This document shows positions 9,378-18,649 of a DNA stretch of 64,000 nt, piece after piece. The notes beneath the pieces are model-generated. The model saw only the letters and a program-made list of their open reading frames with translations, was not told the origin of the DNA and did not search any database. Each line of letters begins with the position of its first letter. The first letter of the stretch is position 1. The DNA is taken from assembly GCF_003634015.1 (NCBI RefSeq), contig NZ_RBII01000002.1:523597-587596 (forward strand). Direction: 5' to 3'. A program made the position numbers and the translations under genes. The stretch is from Litorimonas taeanensis. Its GTDB lineage: Bacteria; Pseudomonadota; Alphaproteobacteria; Caulobacterales; Maricaulaceae.

Positions 9378-10343
9378 CTATTCCGCCACATCTAAGAAAT
9401 CGATGGGTTCTGGTAGACCTGTACGGAATGCAGATTGTCCCCCATTGAGGAAGAAATCCTGATCTTGTTTAAAGGCCTTAACGAGGAAATCGAAAACTGC
9501 CCTTATCCGGGTGGACCGTCTTAGATCTTGGTGAGCCACTAAATATAGCTCTTCTGTCACCGTGACATCTGGCAATATGCGTACCAGTTGATTTTTTTGT
9601 TTTTTCCTCGCGCCCCGCGTAATCGGCTGCATCCCAATACCGTAGCCATGCTCCATAGCTTCATCAAAGGCCCAAATAGAGTTTGTCTGGAATGTTATGC
9701 GCTTAGGAGAATGAATCATCACGTCTCCATCGCGTACCCAAAGCTGTTTGCCGTCCATAATATTGGCAATGACGCCGTCATGATCTGACATATCATCCAA
9801 AGTTTCAGGAGAACCCATTCGTTTAACATATTCTGGAGCCGCATAGAACCCAAATGAAACCGTCGCAATCTTACGACCAATCAATGAATTTTGCTCGCCC
9901 GGGCCTTCCCAGCGCAGTGCTATATCGGCCTCTCTTTGCGCCAAGTTAAAGTCTCTGAAGCCAATGCCCAAATCAATCAGAATATCGGGATGAGTTTTCC
10001 GAAAAACCTGCATCACACCTGGCAACCAAGCCGTTCCGATGCCCTCTGTCGCAGAGAGACGAACGACACCTGACAAACTATCCTCTAAGGTCGCAGAACT
10101 ACGGTCAATCGCCGCGGCTTCATCTTGCATACGCTGGATATGATCGAGCATAGATTGACCAAACCGTGTCGGAACAAGAACCCCGTCTTCTCTTCGCAAT
10201 AAAGGCGTTTTAAAATGGTCTTCCAGAGCTCTTATCCGACGGCCTACCGTGGGCTGGCTCATACCGAGCTTTTTGCCGGCGGCTGTTAAGCTACCGACCT
10301 CTGCGACTGCCAAAAATATAGGGTAATCCGACCAATTTTTCAT
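9378..10343 (-). CDS. LysR-family transcriptional regulator
   Basis: DNA-binding regulator of 321 residues. The N-terminal winged HTH occupies residues 1-60 (FLAVAEVGSLTAAGKKLGMSQPTVGRRIRALE). A LysR substrate-binding domain spans about 90-300 (RLSATEGIGTAWLPG..., FRKTHPDILIDLG, ADIALRWEGP). It is of the subgroup usually annotated near GcvA/DsdC. The ligand is unknown. It is divergent from the DUF983 gene, which may be its target, and lies just upstream of ubiE on the same strand. The start ATG has AGGGGTG ahead of it. Confidence 0.92.
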   Translation of the reverse strand: MKNWSDYPIFLAVAEVGSLTAAGKKLGMSQPTVGRRIRALEDHFKTPLLRREDGVLVPTRFGQSMLDHIQRMQDEAAAIDRSSATLEDSLSGVVRLSATEGIGTAWLPGVMQVFRKTHPDILIDLGIGFRDFNLAQREADIALRWEGPGEQNSLIGRKIATVSFGFYAAPEYVKRMGSPETLDDMSDHDGVIANIMDGKQLWVRDGDVMIHSPKRITFQTNSIWAFDEAMEHGYGIGMQPITRGARKKQKNQLVRILPDVTVTEELYLVAHQDLRRSTRIRAVFDFLVKAFKQDQDFFLNGGQSAFRTGLPEPIDFLDVAE

Positions 10344-10449
10344 AGAACACCCCTAACAGATATGAACGCATAATGTCAATTTCATTCAGTTTTATATGAC
10401 AAAAAGTTTACACTTCATAAGCCTTGCCTCCGCAAGAGGGGCTAAGAGG

Positions 10450-10466
10450 CGCGGCGCAACGCCGCG
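10450..10466. repeat. Perfect 7-bp hairpin in the LysR/DUF983 intergenic region
   Basis: CGCGGCG (10450-10456), loop CAA, CGCCGCG (10460-10466): a tight GC hairpin 50 bases upstream of the preferred DUF983 start. There is no T-run, so it is not a terminator. It could affect translation or mark a regulator site. Confidence 0.4.
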
Positions 10467-10516
10467 ATATGCAGACGGGCTTTGTCAGAACGGGTCATTC
10501 CGATTACCATCTCTAC

Positions 10517-10906
10517 ATGTCGACACTTTTAGAACCCGCTACACTTCCGCATAATATCTGGGCCGCTATTCGGCGCGGTATCAGATTAAAATGCCCTCGC
10601 TGCGGGCAAGAAAAACTCTTTAGATCCTATTTAAAGCCCGTTTCAACGTGTCCAAATTGTCAAAAAGACTGGGAAAATGTACGCGCAGATTTGGCACCAG
10701 CTTGGGCCGCCATGACATTCTCGGCGCATTTCATTATACCCCTTTATCACTTCTTTATATTTGACGGCCCCTTACCCAATTGGGCGGCAACCTTGCTCAT
10801 GATAATTATTGCCACTTCTATTTGTCTGGTCACTCTACCTTCTTTCAAAGGTTTATTTATGACCATTGTTTGGTGGCATAAAATGGAAAAAGAGCAACAA
10901 AGCTAA
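10517..10906 (+). CDS. DUF983 family protein
   Basis: Small membrane protein with a zinc-ribbon-like N-terminus. The frame is open from 10424, but the ATG at 10517 (MSTLLEP, 129 residues) fits the family better, since the upstream extension covers the GC hairpin and reads as non-protein-like sequence. Two CxxC pairs, LKCPRCGQ and STCPNC, precede two membrane helices (WAAMTFSAHFIIPLYHFF and WAATLLMIIIATSICLV). The DUF983 family is widespread in alphaproteobacteria with no established biochemical role. It is transcribed away from the LysR gene. Confidence 0.8.
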   Translation: MSTLLEPATLPHNIWAAIRRGIRLKCPRCGQEKLFRSYLKPVSTCPNCQKDWENVRADLAPAWAAMTFSAHFIIPLYHFFIFDGPLPNWAATLLMIIIATSICLVTLPSFKGLFMTIVWWHKMEKEQQS

Positions 10907-10971
10907 GCCGAAGCGCAAAGCGCGCTTCAAAAGCCTTGACGCCAACAACTTAGGCAAGCATATCGCTATTA

Positions 10972-11092
10972 CTCATTAAGACCGGTGGAGGGACAGGCCC
11001 TAGGTTTTTATTGCGCAGACGGCACAATGGAAACGAGATACCGGGGCAACCCAGATGGTGCCAAATCCTGCGACGTTAGTCGGAAAATGAGG
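10972..11092 (+). promoter_or_regulatory. SAM-I (S-box) riboswitch upstream of metX-like gene
   Basis: Cis-acting aptamer that senses S-adenosylmethionine. The conserved S-box blocks are all present in order: GGTGGAGGGACAGGCCC starting at 10984, GGGGCAACCC with core GCAACC at 11046-11051, and GGTGCCAAATCC at 11057-11068. The closing helix P1 is CTCATT (10972-10977) with AATGAG (11086-11091). The expression platform lies between 11092 and the ATG at 11168. An AGGC/GCCT stem followed by a T-rich tract (about 11090-11120) could be a terminator, and a CCGA/TCGG stem lies near the start codon; I cannot decide between transcriptional and translational control. The downstream genes belong to methionine synthesis, as expected. 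Confidence 0.93.
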
Positions 11093-11167
11093 CAAAGGGC
11101 AAAAGCCTGTGTTTGTTTTCCGTAAAACCGTTCGTATTTTTGGCCCGACAAATGTAAGATCGGCATT

Positions 11168-12139
11168 ATGTCGCAAGATGGAATAAAAGACATTACCTTA
11201 GAGCGTGGCTCCGTTGCACTTGAGCGCGGGTGTGACATTGCCAATGATACGGTGCGTGGCCGACTTTATGGCAATATGGACGGCCCTTTATTAATTGTCT
11301 TGGGCGGCATTTCCGCCACGCGCTTTGTCGCGGATGGCGGGAAACTGAATCGCGGATGGTGGTCACGTCTGGTGCGTAAAGGCGGCCCCATTGATCTGAA
11401 TAAATTCAAAGTTTTAAGTGTTGATTTCGCGCCTGAAAAGGGCGGCATTGACTGCCCTGACACCATAACAACAGCAGACCAAGCGAAGCGTATTGTAGAT
11501 TTGCTTCAAGCTGAAAATCTAGGCCCCGCACGAGCTATGATTGGGTCATCTTATGGCGGCATGTGTTCACTGGCCCTCGCCCAAAATCACTCAGAATGGG
11601 TTGAGAATCTTTGTATAATCGGTGCAGCCCATCGACCCTATCCGATTGGCGTAGGCTGGCGCGGTATTCAAAGACGCATTGTCCGTTTAGGAATAGACGC
11701 CGGGCAGCCCGAAACAGGGTTAAGATTAGCTCGAGAGCTCGCTATGACGACCTATCGAACGCCCGAAGAATTTGCGGATAGATTTGCGCTAAACGAGACC
11801 AGCACAAACCCCTTCAGTTTTGATATATGCGATTATCTGGGATCACGCGGAGATGTTTTCGCAAAATCTATGGACGCTCAACGTTTTCTGGCCCTCTCAG
11901 AATCAGTAGATTTGCACCGCGTGGAACCTGAGAATATTACGACGCCAACATTATTAATGACAGCGATATCTGATCAGCTCGCTCCCTTACCTGATATGCG
12001 TGAACTGCGTGATCGGTTAGCGGGGCCTAGCGAGCTCTTCACATTTACCAGCCTTTATGGTCATGATGCGTTTTTAAAAGAATATGACGCTATGAGTCCA
12101 AGGCTTGAATCATTTTGCAAGGGTTTACACACAAGGTGA
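11168..12139 (+). CDS. metX: Homoserine O-acyltransferase-like alpha/beta hydrolase (MetX family)
   Basis: Probably acylates homoserine (acetyl or succinyl donor), the first committed step of methionine synthesis. The protein has 323 residues with an alpha/beta-hydrolase fold. The nucleophile elbow is GSSYGGM (Ser128), followed by Asp269 (TAISDQLAP) and His299 (YGHDAFLKE) in the correct triad order. IGAAHRPYP after the nucleophile is similar to the substrate-binding segment of MetX. It is shorter than classical MetX (about 370), so the acyl donor is uncertain and the symbol is tentative. It sits directly under a SAM riboswitch and 81 bases ahead of a MetB-like gene, which strongly supports a methionine role. 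Confidence 0.83.
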   Translation: MSQDGIKDITLERGSVALERGCDIANDTVRGRLYGNMDGPLLIVLGGISATRFVADGGKLNRGWWSRLVRKGGPIDLNKFKVLSVDFAPEKGGIDCPDTITTADQAKRIVDLLQAENLGPARAMIGSSYGGMCSLALAQNHSEWVENLCIIGAAHRPYPIGVGWRGIQRRIVRLGIDAGQPETGLRLARELAMTTYRTPEEFADRFALNETSTNPFSFDICDYLGSRGDVFAKSMDAQRFLALSESVDLHRVEPENITTPTLLMTAISDQLAPLPDMRELRDRLAGPSELFTFTSLYGHDAFLKEYDAMSPRLESFCKGLHTR

Positions 12140-12220
12140 TAGTCTGGCCTTACAAGCACAGTTTTGTCGCATTTGTTATTTTGGCCCTATCGTTTTTGAA
12201 GGTTATTTGAAAATAAAATC

Positions 12221-13366
12221 ATGACAGACAAACCTCATATACAAACACAAATCGTCCAAGCTGAAATTGGATCTGACCCTGCTTTTGGCGCCGTGGCCCC
12301 GCCATTATATACATCCTCAACATATCTTTGGCCCAGTGTAGAAGAAAAAGGACCTTATGATTATGGCCGCACTGCCAACCCTAATCGCGCCGGACTCAGT
12401 AAGGCCTTATCCATATTAGAAGGCGGTTCTAGCACCGTAATTACTTCATCAGGAATGAGCGCAATCGACCTTTGCCTAAACCTTATTAAGGCTGACGACC
12501 TTATTATTGCCCCGCATGATTGCTATGGCGGCACGCATCGCTTGCTAACGCACCGCGCAGCACAAGGCCGCGTTCGCGTATTATTTATTGATCAATCAGA
12601 CCCTGAAGCACTTCACGAAGCGCTAGACGAAAAACCTGCAATGGTTTTAATAGAAACCCCATCCAACCCGCTCATGCGCCTTGTTGATATTTCTAAAATC
12701 GCAAAACTATCCAAGGCTTGCGGCGCCATCGTCGTGGCTGATAATACATTCTTGTCTCCTGTACGTCAGCAGCCGCTCTCACTAGGGTGCGATATCGTAG
12801 TACACTCAACAACCAAATATCTGAACGGCCACAGCGATGTTGTGGGCGGCGCCGTTATCGCAAAATCGGCTGAGCACGGCGAAACACTCGCTTGGTGGGC
12901 TAATTGCGCAGGTGTAACAGGGTCCCCCTTTGACGCGTGGCAAACTTTGCGCGGCCTAAGAACTTTATCAGCGCGAATGGACATTCAAGAAAGTAATGCC
13001 GAAGCGATTGCTAAATATTTGAAAAAACACAAAGCTGTCACCAAGGTTTACTACCCTGGTCTACGCTCTGACCCTGGGTATAAATTGATGAAAGCGCAAC
13101 AGTCAGGCCCCGGCGCAATGCTGTCCTTTGAACTCGAAACGCCTGCCCTTGCCGCTAAAGCCCTTAATTCAATTGAAATCTTTCAACTTGCAGCCTCGCT
13201 AGGCGGCGTAGAAAGTCTCATCTGTCAACCGTCTACTATGACCCATAGAGGTATGGCTGAGTCAGCTCGACTGGAAGCCGGCATAACAGATAATTTATTG
13301 CGGTTATCCGTTGGAATGGAGACTGAAAACGACTTAATCAAGGCCTTAGACAAAGCGCTAAGCTAA
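12221..13366 (+). CDS. metB: Cys/Met metabolism PLP-dependent enzyme (cystathionine gamma-synthase/lyase family)
   Basis: PLP enzyme of the trans-sulfuration family, 381 residues. The PLP lysine is Lys199 in VHSTTKYLNGHSDVVGG; Asp174 in ADNTFLSP binds the pyridine nitrogen, and SSGMSAIDL (from 76) and the YDYGRTANPNR loop contact the phosphate. All catalytic features are intact. Co-transcription with the MetX-like gene under a SAM riboswitch points to cystathionine gamma-synthase or O-acylhomoserine sulfhydrylase activity. Cystathionine beta/gamma-lyase activity cannot be excluded, so the symbol is provisional. Confidence 0.85.
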   Translation: MTDKPHIQTQIVQAEIGSDPAFGAVAPPLYTSSTYLWPSVEEKGPYDYGRTANPNRAGLSKALSILEGGSSTVITSSGMSAIDLCLNLIKADDLIIAPHDCYGGTHRLLTHRAAQGRVRVLFIDQSDPEALHEALDEKPAMVLIETPSNPLMRLVDISKIAKLSKACGAIVVADNTFLSPVRQQPLSLGCDIVVHSTTKYLNGHSDVVGGAVIAKSAEHGETLAWWANCAGVTGSPFDAWQTLRGLRTLSARMDIQESNAEAIAKYLKKHKAVTKVYYPGLRSDPGYKLMKAQQSGPGAMLSFELETPALAAKALNSIEIFQLAASLGGVESLICQPSTMTHRGMAESARLEAGITDNLLRLSVGMETENDLIKALDKALS

Positions 13367-13520
13367 GAACAAGCCTTTAAAAAGGATGTTTTTGCCTTTT
13401 GCGATATCAGTAGGACAAAAATTACCTATTATTTGCTGAAAAAGTTATAGTGAGGAGCAAAATTTCCTCTTGAGGAGTCTCTCGCAATAACCTAAAGAAA
13501 GAATTCGAGGAAAAGGTATT

Positions 13521-13664
13521 ATGCATCCATTTCAGAAACAAGACGAAGTCCAAGCAAAAGTTGCGGCGAAATCCGTGACTGTTGAAGACTTGCCGTCTGT
13601 GGCTGTGATGCTTGTGCTGATTCTGGCTGTGCTACTGATTAGCGGAGTCGCGAGCGGGATTTAG
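13521..13664 (+). CDS. 47-residue Val/Leu/Ile-rich reading frame, probable ilv leader peptide
   Basis: A reading frame too short for standard gene calling. It starts at ATG 13521 with a strong RBS (GAGGAAAAGG) and ends with TAG at 13662-13664. Residues 1-26 are polar (MHPFQKQDEVQAK...). Residues 27-40 are almost all branched-chain: V A V M L V L I L A V L L I, 11 of 14 being Val, Leu or Ile. It ends 26 bases before the intrinsic terminator that precedes ilvD. Together these suggest a ribosome-sensed leader peptide like E. coli IlvL, although 47 residues is long for one. The alternative is a small single-pass membrane protein, since the same stretch would make a membrane helix. Confidence 0.7.
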   Translation: MHPFQKQDEVQAKVAAKSVTVEDLPSVAVMLVLILAVLLISGVASGI

Positions 13665-13717
13665 GATAAAGATAACAAGCCTAATATTCACCCGCTCCAA
13701 CCAGAGCGGGTTTTTTA
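13652..13717 (+). promoter_or_regulatory. Putative branched-chain amino acid attenuator (antiterminator plus terminator)
   Basis: The terminator stem is CCCGCTC (13691-13697) with GAGCGGG (13704-13710), loop CAACCA, then TTTTTT. An identical GAGCGGG lies at 13652-13658, inside the last codons of the leader frame. It could pair with the same CCCGCTC arm, forming a mutually exclusive antiterminator. A ribosome stalled on the Val/Leu/Ile codons at 13599-13640 would leave the upstream copy free, whereas one reaching the stop at 13664 would cover it. The geometry matches classical attenuation ahead of ilvD at 13744. The mechanism is inferred; the sequence elements are exact. Confidence 0.75.
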
Positions 13718-13743
13718 TTGGGTTTAATTTTGTGAATTAAACG

Positions 13744-15435
13744 ATGACAAAACCAAAGAGCACCCCACAAGCAAAGCGTAGTGACGCGATTGTTAAAGGC
13801 CCGAGCCGCGCCGCTGCGCGCGCCATGCTTCGTGCCGCAGGTATGGATGATGACAATTTTGAAGGCCCAATGATTGCGGTCTTCAATACGTGGACCAATA
13901 TGGGGCCCTGCAATATGGACCTTGATAAGTTGGCCGTACCCGTGCGCGCCGGCATTCGCGCCGCTGGTGGCACACCTGTTGATTTCAACTCTATCGCTGT
14001 TTCAGATGGCATTACGATGGGAAGCGAAGGCATGCGGGCCAGCTTAATGTCCCGCGAAGTTATTGCAGACTCAATCGAACTCGCCGTCAAAGGTCATAGC
14101 CTTGACGGCGTTATTATTTTGGTGGGTTGTGATAAAACAATTCCCGCGGCAGGTATGGCTCTGGCGCGCATGAATGTACCCGGCGTTGTGCTTTATGGCG
14201 GCTCCATCATGCCCGGCAATCACAAGGGTAAAGACCTGTCAGTCCAAGACGTGTTCGAAGCTGTAGGCGCGTGTGCGGCCGGCATTATTGACGAAGACGA
14301 ATTGAAAGACATCGAAAAAGCAGCTTGTCCCGGAGCCGGGGCTTGTGGTGGTCAGTTCACAGCAAATTCAATGGCTATGGCCATGACCTTTTTAGGGCTG
14401 TCTCCAATGGGCGTTAATGATGTTCCTGCGGTTGACGAAGAAAAGAACAAAGCGGCCTATCGCGCAGGACAAATTGTTGTCGACTGCGTAAAAGACAATC
14501 GTCTGCCTCGGGAAATGATAACCCAGCAAGCCTTGATGAACGCAGCAATTGCCCTTTCGGCAACAGCGGCCTCCACGAATGCTATTTTGCATTTGCTCGC
14601 TATTGCTACAGAGGCAGAAGTGGAAGGCTTTGACATCGATGCTTTTGATACGATTTCGCGCACGACGCCCGTTATTGGTGACTTGAAACCAGGCGGGAAA
14701 TATATGGCGTTTAATTTATATGAAGCCGGCGGCTCGGCGCTTATTGGCAAACGCCTCGTTGAGGATGGGCGTATCAAAGACAGCCCAACGGTAACAGGTC
14801 GCAGTCTTTTTGAAGAGATTAACGACGCCAAAGAATCAGAAGGACAAGATGTTGTCCGTACCTTCAATGACCCTGTTAAGTCTCGCGGCGGTTATGGTAT
14901 TGTCTATGGCGACCTAGCCCCTGAAGGCTGCGTCGTGAAACTTGCGGGACATGGCGCTTTATTTTTTGAAGGCAAGGCCCGCGTCTTTGAATCAGAAGAA
15001 GCGTGTTTCGAAGTTGTTCAAAGAAATGAAATCAAAAAAGGCGATGTGATTATCATCCGTAATGAAGGCCCCGCAGGCGGCCCAGGGATGCGCGAAATGC
15101 TTGCGGTTACTGCGGCTCTTGTTGGACAAGAGATCATCGATGACGTTGCTCTTATAACTGATGGCCGTTTTTCAGGGGCGTCATATGGTTTTGTGATTGG
15201 CCATGTCGCACCAGAGGCCGCACATGGCGGACCTATTGCCTTTGTACAAGACGGAGACACTGTCACGATTGATGTAGAAGCTCGAACAATTAATGTCGAC
15301 GCTGACCTCGTGGCTCGTTCAAAAGATTGGACGCCGCCGAAACCTAAATATCCAAATGGCGCCTATGCTAAATTCGCAAAGCTTGTTGGCAGTGCCTCAA
15401 AAGGCGCCGTAACCTCTTTCCCATTTGACACCTAA
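13744..15435 (+). CDS. ilvD: Dihydroxy-acid dehydratase
   Basis: Dehydrates 2,3-dihydroxy-isovalerate and -methylvalerate to the 2-keto acids of valine and isoleucine synthesis. The protein has 563 residues, normal for the shorter IlvD type. The three iron-sulfur cysteines are visible: Cys56 (GPCNMDLD), Cys129 (VGCDKTIPA) and Cys201 in [16 protein letters not shown]. The C-terminal [12 protein letters not shown] motif is intact. It is the first enzyme gene of a nine-gene ilv-leu operon and starts 27 bases after the attenuator terminator. No frame problems seen. Confidence 0.98.
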   Translation: MTKPKSTPQAKRSDAIVKGPSRAAARAMLRAAGMDDDNFEGPMIAVFNTWTNMGPCNMDLDKLAVPVRAGIRAAGGTPVDFNSIAVSDGITMGSEGMRASLMSREVIADSIELAVKGHSLDGVIILVGCDKTIPAAGMALARMNVPGVVLYGGSIMPGNHKGKDLSVQDVFEAVGACAAGIIDEDELKDIEKAACPGAGACGGQFTANSMAMAMTFLGLSPMGVNDVPAVDEEKNKAAYRAGQIVVDCVKDNRLPREMITQQALMNAAIALSATAASTNAILHLLAIATEAEVEGFDIDAFDTISRTTPVIGDLKPGGKYMAFNLYEAGGSALIGKRLVEDGRIKDSPTVTGRSLFEEINDAKESEGQDVVRTFNDPVKSRGGYGIVYGDLAPEGCVVKLAGHGALFFEGKARVFESEEACFEVVQRNEIKKGDVIIIRNEGPAGGPGMREMLAVTAALVGQEIIDDVALITDGRFSGASYGFVIGHVAPEAAHGGPIAFVQDGDTVTIDVEARTINVDADLVARSKDWTPPKPKYPNGAYAKFAKLVGSASKGAVTSFPFDT

Positions 15436-15467
15436 TTAAAAGACTCTTTTGAAAACCTAGAACTTAA

Positions 15468-16508
<1,041 letters not shown>

Positions 16509-16523
16509 ACGCCCGACTTAAGC

Positions 16524-16553
16524 TCTGCCGCTTTTCTCCTTTAGAGCGGCAGA
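16524..16553 (+). other. Intercistronic 9-bp hairpin between ilvC and ilvB
   Basis: TCTGCCGCT (16524-16532) and AGCGGCAGA (16545-16553) form a perfect stem with a 12-base pyrimidine-rich loop, 16 bases after the ilvC stop. There is no T-run after it, so it should not terminate. It may protect the ilvDC part of the mRNA or mark a processing site, giving unequal expression within the operon. Confidence 0.55.
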
Positions 16554-16580
16554 TCAAAGCGGCGCGATAGGAACATAACG

Positions 16581-18317
16581 ATGACCACAGCGAAACAATT
16601 TAACCGTCAACAGACGGAAATATTGGAAGACAGAGCCCCAAAATCTGGGTCTCAGCTCTTGCTTGAATCTATAGCCGCTCAGGGCGTGGATTTAATCTTT
16701 GGTTATCCAGGCGGCGCCATCATGCCCGTTTATGACGTCCTGCCGAGCATTCCACAGCTCCGCCACATTCTTTGTCGCCATGAACAAGCCTGCGGCATGG
16801 CGGCCATTGGTTATGCCCGCGCTACGGGTAAGGTCGGCACAGCCTTTGCAACATCTGGTCCAGGGGCGACCAACCTCGTTACCGCGATTGCCGATGCTTA
16901 TTTAGATTCCGTGCCTGTTGTCTTCGTCACGGGGCAAGTGCCTACGAATTTGATGGGAACGGATGCATTTCAAGAAGTCGACATTTTCGGCATAACCCTG
17001 CCCATAGTTAAACATAGCTATATTGTACGCGATCCGGCTGACCTTCCAGGTATGATCGCCGAAGCCTATTTCATCGCCGCAGAAGGGCGGCCAGGCCCCG
17101 TCTTAATCGACCTTCCAAAGGACGTTGCCAATGCGGTGACAACGGAGCGCCATAAATGGCGCCCTTACCCTAAAGTTAAACCTGAAATGGGTAAAAGTTC
17201 TGAAATAGAAAAGGCCGAGCAGTTAATTCGAGAGGCCAAAAAACCTCTCTTTTACATTGGCGGCGGCATAGCTCAGGGTGACGGGGTAAAAGAGTTACGT
17301 GACCTCGTTGAGCGCACACAGATACCTGTCGTTTCAACGCTTAAGGGGCTTGGCTCACTTCCTTCTGATCACCCAAATTACCTAGGCATGCTCGGTATGC
17401 ATGGTTTGAAAGCCGCCAATTACGCGGTGCAGGAATGTGATTTATTAATTGTCGCTGGTGCGCGTTTTGATGACCGCGCCACAGGCAAGCTAGATACGTT
17501 CGCCCCGCATGCAAAAGTTATCCATATGGATATTGATATTGCTGAAATTAATAAACTACGCCGCGTGAATGTTGGTCTTGATGGGTCATTGAAGAAGAAC
17601 CTCGCCGCTCTGGACCCTTTTGACGGCGGCGCAGCAACAGGCATTAATGATTGGCTAGAACTTTGTTATTCTCGTCGCGCTATGCATGAATGGGATTATG
17701 AAGGCGCGCAAGAAACAGCCTCTCCCGGCGTTTACGCCCCTAAATTATTACATGATCTCTCTCGACGCGCAGATGATAGCGCAATTTTCACCTGCGATGT
17801 AGGACAACATCAAATGTGGGTCGCACAGCATTGTTATTTCGACGATCCCAAAGACCACATTACATCAGGCGGCTTGGGAACAATGGGCTTTGGCCTTCCG
17901 GCGGGGCTTGGTGCAAAGCTTGGCGCGCCTGAACGCACCGTCATTACTGTGTCAGGTGACGGTTCAATCATGATGAACATTCAAGAACTCGCCACATTAA
18001 ACCGCTATGGTATTCCGCTGAAAATTGTACTGTTAGACAATTCGGTTTTGGGCATGGTGCGCCAGTGGCAAGAAGTATTCTTTGACAAAAATTATTCGGA
18101 AACAAATTTGGATGACAACCCAGATTTCGCGGAAGTTGCCAGAGCCTTTCAAATTGAGGCTTTCACCGTGAACACAGCGGATGAAATGGATGCTGGCATT
18201 GACCGTCTTCTTTCAACAGACGGCCCTGTCCTTATGCATGTAAAAATTGACCCCAATGAAAATGTTTGGCCACTCGTCCCGCCAGGGCGCAGCAATGCCG
18301 ACATGATGGAGCGTTAA
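16581..18317 (+). CDS. ilvB: Acetolactate synthase, large (catalytic) subunit
   Basis: TPP-dependent condensation of pyruvate with pyruvate or 2-ketobutyrate. The protein has 578 residues. GYPGGAIMPVYD and the activating Glu68 (RHEQACGMAA) are N-terminal. The TPP/Mg motif GDGSIMMNIQELATLNRYG and VLLDNSVLGMVRQWQ lie in the C-terminal domain, followed by HVKIDP and PLVPPG at the end. A biosynthetic (anabolic) enzyme is indicated by the operon context and the adjacent ACT-domain subunit that starts 1 base after this stop. Confidence 0.97.
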   Translation: MTTAKQFNRQQTEILEDRAPKSGSQLLLESIAAQGVDLIFGYPGGAIMPVYDVLPSIPQLRHILCRHEQACGMAAIGYARATGKVGTAFATSGPGATNLVTAIADAYLDSVPVVFVTGQVPTNLMGTDAFQEVDIFGITLPIVKHSYIVRDPADLPGMIAEAYFIAAEGRPGPVLIDLPKDVANAVTTERHKWRPYPKVKPEMGKSSEIEKAEQLIREAKKPLFYIGGGIAQGDGVKELRDLVERTQIPVVSTLKGLGSLPSDHPNYLGMLGMHGLKAANYAVQECDLLIVAGARFDDRATGKLDTFAPHAKVIHMDIDIAEINKLRRVNVGLDGSLKKNLAALDPFDGGAATGINDWLELCYSRRAMHEWDYEGAQETASPGVYAPKLLHDLSRRADDSAIFTCDVGQHQMWVAQHCYFDDPKDHITSGGLGTMGFGLPAGLGAKLGAPERTVITVSGDGSIMMNIQELATLNRYGIPLKIVLLDNSVLGMVRQWQEVFFDKNYSETNLDDNPDFAEVARAFQIEAFTVNTADEMDAGIDRLLSTDGPVLMHVKIDPNENVWPLVPPGRSNADMMER

Positions 18318-18318
18318 A

Positions 18319-18624
18319 ATGACTGAACTACAACGTGATAAAATCTTTGAACCCTCTGGCGTTCAAGGCAAATTAAAAGTCGTCCTGCACGATGTGTCTG
18401 GCACATTGTTACGCGCTCTTGGCACAATAGAACGCCGCGGTTATGACTACCGGGATGTACACTGTACACAACGCGTCGATGGCGATTTTGACTTGCTTGT
18501 ACATGTTGAAGATACAGGCGGCCCGAATGATTTGCACACTCTCTGCCTCCAACTGGAGCGACTGTATAATGTCGTCTCCGCCGAGCGCGTTGGACGACGG
18601 ACAAGAGCTGAGCACGCAGGGTAA
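18319..18624 (+). CDS. Short ACT-domain protein, IlvM-like regulatory subunit of acetolactate synthase
   Basis: Likely small subunit partner of the preceding IlvB. Only 101 residues, with a single ACT-like fold: KLKVVLHDVSGTLLRALGTIERRGYDYRDVHC, then FDLLVHVE, then LCLQLERLYNVVSAE. The L-x-R-x-L-G-x-IERRGY pattern and the closing 'QLERLYNV' match small subunits. Typical alphaproteobacterial IlvH/IlvN subunits are about 160-180 residues, with a second domain after the ACT domain. This resembles the compact E. coli IlvM (about 87) instead. The start overlaps ilvB translation (ATG 1 base after TAA, GGAG inside ilvB). It is not a frameshifted longer gene as far as I can see: the sequence after the stop is the 25-base gap to leuA. 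Confidence 0.8.
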   Translation: MTELQRDKIFEPSGVQGKLKVVLHDVSGTLLRALGTIERRGYDYRDVHCTQRVDGDFDLLVHVEDTGGPNDLHTLCLQLERLYNVVSAERVGRRTRAEHAG

Positions 18625-18649
18625 ATCATTTAATTTAACAGACATCATT

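Noticed and set aside
13374-13397. Possible terminator after the MetB-like gene (CCTTTAAAAAGG then ATGTTTTT)
   Set aside because: The stem is only 5 bp and AT-rich; too weak to call.
18443-18649. Longer leuA start (69 extra codons)
   Set aside because: It overlaps the IlvM-like gene in another frame; the ATG at 18650 starts exactly at the conserved LeuA N-terminus.
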